Of a stretch of 26,722 bases of DNA, positions 19,954 to 26,722 are shown piece after piece. Positions within the stretch are counted from its first letter, which is position 1. Each line of letters opens with the position of its first letter. Source of the DNA: Corallochytrium limacisporum. Lineage: Eukaryota; Opisthokonta. A program made the translations under genes and the position numbers. The DNA lies in NCBI GenBank assembly GCA_002811645.1, contig PDIP01000127.1, forward strand, positions 1-26,722, given 5' to 3'. A model generated the notes under the pieces. That model ran no database searches, was not told the DNA's origin, and saw nothing but the letters and a program-made list of their open reading frames with translations.

Positions 19954-21552
19954 TCAGTACCGGTAGAAATCGGGTTTGAACGGTCCGTTCTTGTTGAGGC
20001 CCAGATATTTCGCCTGCTCATCTGTGAAGGAGGTCAGGTGAGCATCGAAGGCAACGAGATGATGCCGGGCGACTGCCTCATCTGCAGCTCTAGGCAGGAT
20101 GTAGACAGTGTTCTTATAAGAGCCTTTGGCCGCATGCGCGAGATCCAGAATGGCCAAGCCAGCCGTCACAAAGGTTACACTCATCACAAAGGAAGGTACT
20201 CCCAGAGAGCAGCTGAGGTACATCAATTTACCATTAGCGATTAGCATAATACGCTTACCGTCAGGCCAGATGACGAAGTCGACGTGCGGCTTCAGGGGGT
20301 CCCAAACCAAGTCTCCCTCCCGTAGACTTTCCACGTCGATCTCTTCGTCGTGACGCCCCATATTACAAACTATGGCACCGTCCTTCATTCCATCCATTTG
20401 TTCCCTTCCAATAACATGGCGACTGCCTGTGGTAGTCACAAAGATGTCTGCCTTGCTGGCCACCTCTTCCATGCGGACCACTCGGTACCCACCCATGGTC
20501 GCCTGTAGGGCACAGATAGGATCGACTTCGGTGACGGCCACAATGGCTCCCATGCCACGTAGAGCTTCTGCACATCCCTTGCCAATGTCACCAAAGCCGC
20601 AGACGACACAAATCTTGCCAGCCAGCATACCTTCAGTGGCCCATTTGAGAGAGTCCACGATGCTTTCCTTGGAAGTGTAACGATGATCAAACATCTGTTT
20701 TACCACCGCATCGTTGATATTCAATACAGGCACAGGCAATTCATTCTGTCGCGCCATGGCGTACAGACGTTGAACGCCGAAAGCACTCTGTTCCACCAGT
20801 CCTTTCATATCAATGAAGGCGTCTTTGTAGTGTTCCATCATCACCTTAAAGGCATCACCACCGTCCTCGTAGATAATGTGCGGTTCCCAGCTCGGATCTT
20901 CGTTGCCCTCCAACCCGATAGCCTTATGTAGACACCAGAAGAATTCTGCATCTGTCATGTCATTCCAGGCATAGATGGGCACATTCATTTCCGCAATAGC
21001 TGCGGCAATCTCATCCTGCGTACTAAAGAGATTGCATGTTGCCCAACGCACCTTGGCGCCGAGCTCCACCAAAGTTTCCACAAATACACCAGTCTGAGCA
21101 GTGACGTGCATGATACCTAGTACACCTACTCCTTTCAATGGTTTCTGCGCTGCGTACGTTTTCCTGAAATCCAGCAGTCCCTTCATTTCCATCTCGGTCA
21201 CTCTGATCTTGCGCAGACCAAGATCGGACAGGGATAGGTCTCTGACACAGAAATCAGTACTACCGTGGCTATTTTTCTGCTCAATCATCGGAGGTCTCTC
21301 GCTCTCATCTGAGTACTGAGACCCTTCATCCTCCTCAAAGGCACCCGGGTCCCGACTGAGCTCCCGAGAGAACTGGTCCCGGGACAGACTTGTGCGCTGT
21401 GCAGGTTCCGCACCGAGATAAGATGATGACGTCCACTTGACCTTGCGGAGTGGTTCACTAGTGGCACCCTCAGTGGCACTAATTCGTCGTGCAAGAGCCT
21501 CCGGAGTGTCGTGCACTCCCTGAGACTCTCTCAGCCCGAATCCGTCTTCCAT
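19954..21552 (-). CDS. AHCYL: S-adenosylhomocysteinase-like protein of AHCYL1/IRBIT type
   Basis: A 532-residue protein from the first true ATG (21552); the frame is open further upstream without ATG. Residues 1-95 are Ser/Arg/Glu-rich (SLSRDQFSRELSRD near 55-68, then an acidic GAFEEDEGSQYSDESE stretch) as in the regulatory extension of animal AHCYL1. From about 96 (NSHGSTDFCV) the whole S-adenosylhomocysteinase fold follows, with the NAD site GFGDIGKG at 319-326 and the C-terminal LGLNKNGPFKPDFYRY typical of AHCYL rather than AHCY. Matches to the AHCY active site (human numbering from memory): H149 (H55), D230 (D131), K285 (K186) and D289 (D190) are kept, but E156 is Gln (Q255), N191 is His (H290), C195 is Ser (S294) and the TTT after EE is SAF. 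AHCY splits adenosylhomocysteine; AHCYL proteins bind and regulate partners such as the IP3 receptor. This protein is probably catalytically weak or inactive. It shares an upstream region with ALG7. Confidence 0.92.
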   Translation of the reverse strand: MEDGFGLRESQGVHDTPEALARRISATEGATSEPLRKVKWTSSSYLGAEPAQRTSLSRDQFSRELSRDPGAFEEDEGSQYSDESERPPMIEQKNSHGSTDFCVRDLSLSDLGLRKIRVTEMEMKGLLDFRKTYAAQKPLKGVGVLGIMHVTAQTGVFVETLVELGAKVRWATCNLFSTQDEIAAAIAEMNVPIYAWNDMTDAEFFWCLHKAIGLEGNEDPSWEPHIIYEDGGDAFKVMMEHYKDAFIDMKGLVEQSAFGVQRLYAMARQNELPVPVLNINDAVVKQMFDHRYTSKESIVDSLKWATEGMLAGKICVVCGFGDIGKGCAEALRGMGAIVAVTEVDPICALQATMGGYRVVRMEEVASKADIFVTTTGSRHVIGREQMDGMKDGAIVCNMGRHDEEIDVESLREGDLVWDPLKPHVDFVIWPDGKRIMLIANGKLMYLSCSLGVPSFVMSVTFVTAGLAILDLAHAAKGSYKNTVYILPRAADEAVARHHLVAFDAHLTSFTDEQAKYLGLNKNGPFKPDFYRY

Positions 21553-22261
21553 GACTAATCTGTGGTTTTTACTAAGGCTCTGCCGTGTGTACCCGGTTTG
21601 ATATTGCACGGGAACTGGGCCATAAAGTTGTGGCAATTGTTCGATCTCCAAGAGACAAGACTATCCTTGAAATAGTTCCAATAAAATACTGGAGAACACT
21701 CTAAGGATGACAGTTGCATGACGGCTTGATGTACTATCAGTCCATATCCCGCGACGGAGGGGTTTTCGGATGCCGCGCGCCCCGCCACAGGCCCCCTCTC
21801 CGATCTTACCGGTTTTGGGTTCCCGTCAGCTGCACCATCTAACTGTAGGTACAACCTAAACCCAGGTTGCAAGAGATCAAAACCAGTGGTGCGGCCATGG
21901 CCTATTTGCTTTCTAGGAAGTAAAATGAAAAACTGGAAATCCTTTGGGTGTCCCAGTATTTGCCCTCATTCTTGGCTAGTGTATTCATTTGTCGATTCTT
22001 ACGTAAGGTTTGGGCTCTTCCTGGCCCCCACTGCCCACCCTTCTATCACTCCTGCAGGACACAGTTCCGAATGATGCAGCACACAAGACAGGACTGCGAC
22101 CATGGGATCGACGCAGGTATACATACAGCTGTGGTATGGGCAGAATATTATCAACAGAACGGCCTGTTGAAAATATGTGAGTTCAATCTTATGGTGGTTT
22201 GCCTGCACGAAGAAAATCAACGCTATGGTTCTATCATAGGCACACAGTCAACTAAACAGAG
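21553..22261. promoter_or_regulatory. Shared upstream region of divergent AHCYL and ALG7 genes
   Basis: About 0.7 kb between the two divergent ATGs, presumably carrying both promoters and 5' leaders. I saw no clear TATA box or repeated motif. The AHCYL frame stays open to 21651 without an ATG, which may be chance or an untranslated leader. Confidence 0.45.
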
Positions 22262-23995
22262 ATGGCACGGACACGAGGCAATACCGGCACGCCCAAACGT
22301 GGCAGTGTCATGACTAACGGTTCACGTTCTCAGTCGGTGTCACCAGTAAAGAAGGGTAAGAAGTCTTCTGGCAAAAACGCTGTACCAACAACTCAGCGGA
22401 ACAATCAGCACCTGTACTTCCCGAAGACCATGTTCCGCGAGCATGAGCAGGGCGTGGTTAGTGTGGAACGTCAAAAGTTCCAAGTCATCCTCGACTATGA
22501 CGATGAGGAGGAAGCAGACCGAATGATCTCAGATATCTCATGGAGTGATGATGCGTACATGGATGTAGAAGGTACGGACTACAGTCAAACCTTAGTCTTC
22601 GTGGTCACCGTGGCAGTGGGATTGGTCGCCGTCGGAGTGTCTACGCTCCGCACCCGTGAAACTGATTTGGGACTGCCTATTGATGTACAAATGCTGCTCT
22701 CTCCGGTCGCCTTGTCCGGACTGCTTTCGGTTCTGGCGTTCTTGTTCAGCTATCAGATGATTGGTATCACCGGGCCCCACCTGATTGCTGCGGGTCTGAG
22801 CGGCAAGGATATGAGTAAGAAGAAGAGCAAACGCGACAAAGAAGGCGAGGACAGCCGAGTAATTCCCGAAGCAGCGGGTTTAGTGGCCGGTGCAGTGTAT
22901 CTAGGTATCATGTTTCTGTTCATCCCCATTCCTTACGCACACAGCATCATGGACCACACTCTAGGGAGTCAGCCAACCGATGCCAACGTGCCTTCCATTA
23001 TTAGTGCGGAGGGCAGTGAAATGCGCACCTTTGCTGCGTTTATCGCTGGCATTCTTAGCATTTGTACCACCCTCTTTCTAGGCTTTGTGGACGATGTCTT
23101 TGATCTGAAGTGGCGACACAAGCTACAGATCCCGACACTGGCATCCCTGCCACTGCTGATGACGTACTTCGCCAATGGTGGACTGACGGACATTGCGGTA
23201 CCGAGATTTCTCCAACCTCTTTTCGGTGGCGTCACTTTCTTCGACATTGGCCCACTCTACTATCTGTACATGGGCATGCTAGCCGTATTCTGCACGAACG
23301 CCATCAACATCTTGGCGGGCATAAATGGCCTGGAGGTTGGCCAGTCCCTTGTCATCGGCGTCTCCATTTTGGTCAACGACGCAGTCATCTTGATCTTTGG
23401 CAGTCCGGAAGCCCATGATCTTCACCAGTTGAGTGTGTATTTTTTGTTGCCTTTTGTAGGAGTGAGTGCGGCATTGTGGCTGTACAATAAGTACCCGGCG
23501 CAAGTGTTTGTAGGTGACACGTACTGCTACTTTGCGGGCATGACGTTTGCGGTGGTGGGCATTCTTGGGCATTTCAGCAAGACTGTTCTGCTGTTCTTCA
23601 TTCCTCAGATTATGAATTTCTTGTATTCCACTCCCCAACTGTTCCGCTTCATTCCGTGCCCGAGGCATCGTCTGCCCCGATTCGTGCCGAAGCGGAACCA
23701 TTTGGATGTATCATGGGCCTTCTTTCGGGAATCAGAGCTTAAGGCCCCTGGTCGTGTAGTACTAAGTGTGCTGCGCCGGCTGAGACTCGTCAAGTTCTAC
23801 CGATCAAAGCAAGACTCAGATTATGTCGCTTGCTCAAACCTGACGCTTCTTAACCTCGCTCTGCATATCTGTGGTCCCTTGCACGAGGCCAAGTTAATGA
23901 ATTACATGCTCGCTCTGCAGGTGCTGTCCAGCATGATCGCCTTCGGCATCCGATACGGGGTGGCGGGTATTTTCTTCGAGGTGGTCGCGGATTGA
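22262..23995 (+). CDS. ALG7: UDP-GlcNAc:dolichyl-phosphate GlcNAc-1-phosphotransferase
   Basis: This enzyme (ALG7/DPAGT1) makes GlcNAc-PP-dolichol, the first step of N-glycan precursor assembly at the ER, and is the tunicamycin target. The 577-residue protein has the family blocks: GFVDDVFDLKWRHK (274-287, Asp pair D277-D278), FCTNAINILAGINGLE (343-358), a long run with FVGDTYCYFAGMTFAVVGI (416-434), and CPRHRLPRF (466-474). About ten membrane segments are visible. The match to animal DPAGT1 is strong through to the C-terminus. The start adds about 140 residues not found in the roughly 410-residue relatives: a basic Ser/Gly/Lys-rich tail (1-50), an acidic patch (78-105) and an extra hydrophobic segment (about 111-128). 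A Lys-rich cytosolic loop (184-198) is also present. It is divergent from AHCYL and convergent with CHK1. Confidence 0.97.
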   Translation: MARTRGNTGTPKRGSVMTNGSRSQSVSPVKKGKKSSGKNAVPTTQRNNQHLYFPKTMFREHEQGVVSVERQKFQVILDYDDEEEADRMISDISWSDDAYMDVEGTDYSQTLVFVVTVAVGLVAVGVSTLRTRETDLGLPIDVQMLLSPVALSGLLSVLAFLFSYQMIGITGPHLIAAGLSGKDMSKKKSKRDKEGEDSRVIPEAAGLVAGAVYLGIMFLFIPIPYAHSIMDHTLGSQPTDANVPSIISAEGSEMRTFAAFIAGILSICTTLFLGFVDDVFDLKWRHKLQIPTLASLPLLMTYFANGGLTDIAVPRFLQPLFGGVTFFDIGPLYYLYMGMLAVFCTNAINILAGINGLEVGQSLVIGVSILVNDAVILIFGSPEAHDLHQLSVYFLLPFVGVSAALWLYNKYPAQVFVGDTYCYFAGMTFAVVGILGHFSKTVLLFFIPQIMNFLYSTPQLFRFIPCPRHRLPRFVPKRNHLDVSWAFFRESELKAPGRVVLSVLRRLRLVKFYRSKQDSDYVACSNLTLLNLALHICGPLHEAKLMNYMLALQVLSSMIAFGIRYGVAGIFFEVVAD

Positions 23996-24050
23996 CACAG
24001 AACAACATTAAACCGACATGATAGTTACAATGCACACTGTAATTACAAAA
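23996..24050. terminator. 55-base 3' spacer between ALG7 and CHK1
   Basis: The stops of the two converging genes are 55 bases apart. ATTAAA at 24007-24012 is 12 bases past the ALG7 stop and may be its poly(A) signal. The ALG7 3' UTR must run close to or into CHK1. Confidence 0.4.
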
Positions 24051-26057
24051 TCATCCCATCATCTGACTCAGAGAGTGTGTGAAGGCAATCTGGGACGCGG
24101 ACTGTGTGTACTCACTGCCGGCGTACTGGGGTCGCGGTGGAATTGCGGACAGATCGGCCATGGCATCGCGGTAGTCCCGGAACAGGCGCTTAAACTCCAG
24201 GCCATCTCCGCGCTTTAGGCGGAATTCATACATCCGCACGCCACCGCCGACCGACAACCAGCAAATTCGGAAAATGATTTCACGTTTGACGCGGGCACCC
24301 GCCAGGCCACGGACTTCGAAGGCGTGTTGGCCCTCGATCTTCTTCAAGGATAACCCCACCCGAGCATCCGTGAGGTCCTTGAGGCGGTGGCCCACTGTCT
24401 GCAGGGGCGCACGTGAAAATATGCGGGTCATTCTGTTGATCAAATTGAATTTCTCACGGGCGGTGCGGTTCAGTTTTTCAAGGCTGCTCAGCGCCGACTG
24501 ACTCAGCAGCAAATCGTCCGGCCGCGCTGGCTGCGAGTAGAAGTCACCGGCGCCTACGAAACCATTGCCACTGCCAGCGGAACCAAGAGCGCCGCCGCCT
24601 GCCGTACTCGGAAACTGTGACATTCCCCCTCCGGCAAACTGGCCAGTGCCGAAGCCAGAAAATGTCGTGCCCGGGTGCTGGGACATAGAAATGCCTAGTT
24701 TGGACGAGGGTGGGCGTTGATTGTTGGGGGTGCCAACCCCGCCGCTGTCCCGCACGGTGGTGTACTCGCTACCCGAATTGAGCCGTGTGCGTTTGGCCGC
24801 CAGTGGCACACTGCCGCCGGTGCCTGAGCTGCCAGGAATCGAGTCCTGACTGTCGGCAACCATCGCAGATGAGTCTTGGCGTCGGCGTCGGTCTCCTGCC
24901 CGTGGTGACGAGGGCTGCTGTGGTTGGGCCTGCACCGGCGGCTCGCCGAATATTGACTGTGTTTGCGGTGCCGTCCCTGCCTGAGAGCACGGCGCGGTGG
25001 TACCCAGGCTGAGGTTGAGCAGGTACCGACTGAGCACGCTCTCATCGTCCTGGACAACAAGCATGCCATCTTCGTTACACTGGGTGCTGAGGCACGACTC
25101 TTGGCGATACCAGTCGCTTTTTTGGATCGATGACAGCGTGGCGCGCTTATCGGGATCGTGGTGTAGCATGGTGCGCACTAATTCCCAAAGGGATGGCGAT
25201 TCAACGCTAATGTTGTGGAACGGATCTTGGAGTACATTGTCACCTTTCTGGTACATTACGTCACCCAGACGCATGGGTACGATGGCAGTGCCATCTTCAG
25301 TGCAGCGTTCCTGATCGTAGCAGTGCTCTTCGAAGGTATGGAAGTCGAAGTAGTCTGGACTGCTGCTCTCGTCTGCCAGGTCCCATGGCAGCACTCCCCG
25401 TGTCATGGCTACAAGAACGATACCCATGGACCAAAGGTCCAAAGGAGGCCCCCGGTGCGGTTTGCTATGGAGACATTCCGGCGCCATGTACGCTTCTGTA
25501 CCTGCCTTACGGATGAGAATGCGCTCTTTAGCTTTCCCCGTATTTGGATCCACATCCTGGCTGGTCTTCGTGCACGTGCCAAAGTCAGTCAGCTTCAGAT
25601 TTCCCAGTGCGTCCAGCAGAATGTTCTCAGGTTTGATATCTCGGTGAACAATGTTGAATCCATGCAAGTAGCTTACTGCATTAACCAACTGCCGGAGATA
25701 GAAATGGGCCACCGGTTCTACCATGCCGCGATCCGGTTCGATAATATCGAAGAGTTCGCCACCGCTCATGTACTCCATGTAACAATTAATCACACCTGTT
25801 TTCCGTCCTTGTCCCGCACCGTACATTCGCACAATGTTGGGATGATTCAAGAGACTCTGTACTCCAACCTCACGTTTTATGTCTTTGATGGTATCCGGAC
25901 TTCGTAGAGGCATCATCTTCACCGCAAACTTGTTGCCGTCCCTGCTGGCCAGTTGTACTTCACCGTACGATCCATCTCCTAGCGTCTCAAAAAAGCTGAA
26001 CGCATCGGCAGTCTCATAGTAGCTCTGAACACGCGGAATAGGAGCTGCGACCGGCAT
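24051..26057 (-). CDS. CHK1: Checkpoint kinase Chk1
   Basis: A 668-residue Ser/Thr kinase from an ATG. Kinase domain about 20-317: Gly loop GDGSYGEV (27-34), Lys47, HRDIKPEN (138-145), DFG (158-160), APE (192-194). The block GGELFDIIEPDRGMVEP (99-115) is diagnostic of Chk1, which has SGGELFDRIEPD-x-GM in animals. The C-terminal part (about 552-636) has the KA1-like regulatory region with FRLKRGDGLEFKRLF (612-626), again as in Chk1. Chk1 acts downstream of ATR in DNA-damage and replication checkpoints. The long linker (about 320-545) is Ser/Gly/Gln-rich and low complexity; it holds eight SQ/TQ sites (T325, S358, T366, S403, S459, S480, S508, S519), with S655, S664 and T651 at the tail and S166 in the activation segment. 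It is longer than human Chk1 (476 residues) mainly through this linker and an insert (about 231-280) in the kinase C-lobe. Confidence 0.94.
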   Translation of the reverse strand: MPVAAPIPRVQSYYETADAFSFFETLGDGSYGEVQLASRDGNKFAVKMMPLRSPDTIKDIKREVGVQSLLNHPNIVRMYGAGQGRKTGVINCYMEYMSGGELFDIIEPDRGMVEPVAHFYLRQLVNAVSYLHGFNIVHRDIKPENILLDALGNLKLTDFGTCTKTSQDVDPNTGKAKERILIRKAGTEAYMAPECLHSKPHRGPPLDLWSMGIVLVAMTRGVLPWDLADESSSPDYFDFHTFEEHCYDQERCTEDGTAIVPMRLGDVMYQKGDNVLQDPFHNISVESPSLWELVRTMLHHDPDKRATLSSIQKSDWYRQESCLSTQCNEDGMLVVQDDESVLSRYLLNLSLGTTAPCSQAGTAPQTQSIFGEPPVQAQPQQPSSPRAGDRRRRQDSSAMVADSQDSIPGSSGTGGSVPLAAKRTRLNSGSEYTTVRDSGGVGTPNNQRPPSSKLGISMSQHPGTTFSGFGTGQFAGGGMSQFPSTAGGGALGSAGSGNGFVGAGDFYSQPARPDDLLLSQSALSSLEKLNRTAREKFNLINRMTRIFSRAPLQTVGHRLKDLTDARVGLSLKKIEGQHAFEVRGLAGARVKREIIFRICWLSVGGGVRMYEFRLKRGDGLEFKRLFRDYRDAMADLSAIPPRPQYAGSEYTQSASQIAFTHSLSQMMG

Positions 26058-26368
26058 GGCTCGTTTAATATGAGATTGTCAAACTTAAATGTGAGCCTGA
26101 TCCGAGTCGCTGATGTATTCATTTCATCCCCACGTCAAAGGCGCTCCAAGAAACCCCCGCCGCCTCGATGCATGCGTACCGTGGCACAAAAAAGTTGGCT
26201 TCTCTATTTTGCATCACAACTGAGAAACCTGACGTGGGCTTACATCTCCAAAAATACCACCCAATTGCAGACAGTGGCCAGACCAGGCCAACCTCCCATG
26301 GTGTTCACACAACCCGCTCCGGTGTTCCTGGCCTTAGGTCAGCAGTCTCCCTCCGCCCAGGGACCCCG

Positions 26369-26382
26369 CCCCCCCGGGGGGG
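26369..26382. repeat. C7-G7 perfect palindrome
   Basis: Seven C are followed by seven G with no spacer. Same style as the tract at 9384-9402. Confidence 0.85.
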
Positions 26383-26451
26383 TTAAGTCTCTGGGCTGGC
26401 GGGGTGTGAATTTTTTTGGACGTTTCGCGCCAGAACCACCCAGCGGTACCT

Positions 26452-26478
26452 GGCCCCCTCCCCCCGGGGAAGGGGGCC
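26452..26478. repeat. GC-rich inverted repeat (hairpin)
   Basis: Arms GGCCCCCT and AGGGGGCC flank a C6/G4 core, so the whole segment can fold back nearly perfectly. It lies 70 bases after the C7-G7 palindrome near the window end. Confidence 0.75.
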
Positions 26479-26722
26479 GCTGGGGGCCTAATTTAAGCCA
26501 AAACAGGAGGGGGAAGGAGGAGGGGGGAAACCCTCTTTCGTTCCAAGTGAAGAAAAATTGGCCAATACCCCCGGGGCAGATGAAGAAAAAAAATAGGGAA
26601 ACAAGAAAAGGCAAAGTCACCCCTCCCTCCCCATTTATTACCCGCGGGGAGTTGGTTTGTTTTGCCATAGGGTTTTCATTTCTACCGACTGCCCCGCTTC
26701 CGACATAGCCAGCCTCTCTCCC

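Larger units (their letters stand above)
26058..26722. other. CHK1 upstream region and anomalous window end
   Basis: The first 280 bases are ordinary sequence and should carry the CHK1 promoter. From about 26340 to the end the composition changes to alternating runs of C, G, A and T with short palindromes. A frame of about 210 codons on the plus strand is Pro/Gly-rich from these runs and I do not accept it as a gene. Confidence 0.5.

Noticed and set aside
21553-21651. Upstream extension of the AHCYL reading frame by 33 codons.
   Set aside because: It would start at TTG; the ATG at 21552 gives 532 residues, the usual AHCYL length.
26070-26708. A frame of about 210 codons on the plus strand upstream of CHK1.
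   Set aside because: The translation is dominated by Pro and Gly from C and G runs, and the opposite strand is open as well.

Overview
The window looks like nuclear DNA of a unicellular eukaryote with intron-poor genes. It carries an ER N-glycosylation enzyme (ALG7/DPAGT1), a Chk1-type checkpoint kinase, a probable ATG17-type autophagy scaffold, a probable mitochondrial protein, and secreted or type II membrane proteins. None needs an intron to give a full-length product, and there are no bacterial-style operons. I cannot name the species. An alga or other protist fits (the glycosyltransferase style recalls stramenopile genomes), but several proteins also resemble animal ones closely, so the lineage stays open.

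Layout. 133-3366 (-): secreted zinc metalloprotease with three copies of an unrecognised domain of about 210-240 residues. 3367-10429: long gene-poor stretch with a decayed RTX-like calcium-binding secreted protein gene (5460-6559), a weaker possible relic of an aspartic protease (about 6841-7238), and runs of C and G. 10430-11443 (+): membrane-anchored GT-A glycosyltransferase. 11521-13185 (-): ATG17-like coiled-coil protein. 13186-14733: non-coding apart from a short upstream ORF. 14734-15984 (+): HSL-family alpha/beta hydrolase. 16073-19294 (-): large helical-repeat, probably mitochondrial protein. 19954-21552 (-): S-adenosylhomocysteinase-like protein of the AHCYL1/IRBIT type with altered active-site residues. 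22262-23995 (+): ALG7/DPAGT1 with a long N-terminal extension. 24051-26057 (-): CHK1 with a C-terminal KA1-like domain and many SQ/TQ sites. 26058-26722: non-coding, with an odd GC-homopolymer-rich end.

The genes form three convergent pairs whose stop codons lie only 55-88 bases apart, so 3' ends must nearly touch or overlap. AHCYL and ALG7 are divergent and share an upstream region of about 0.7 kb. The genes do not make one pathway: they cover secretion and glycosylation (glycosyltransferase, ALG7, metalloprotease), autophagy, DNA-damage signalling, lipid or ester hydrolysis, organelle function and methyl-cycle-like regulation. The most interesting points are the triplicated domain on the metalloprotease, the AHCYL-type pseudoenzyme candidate, the SQ/TQ-rich CHK1 linker, the ALG7 extension, and the CnGn tracts found only between genes.
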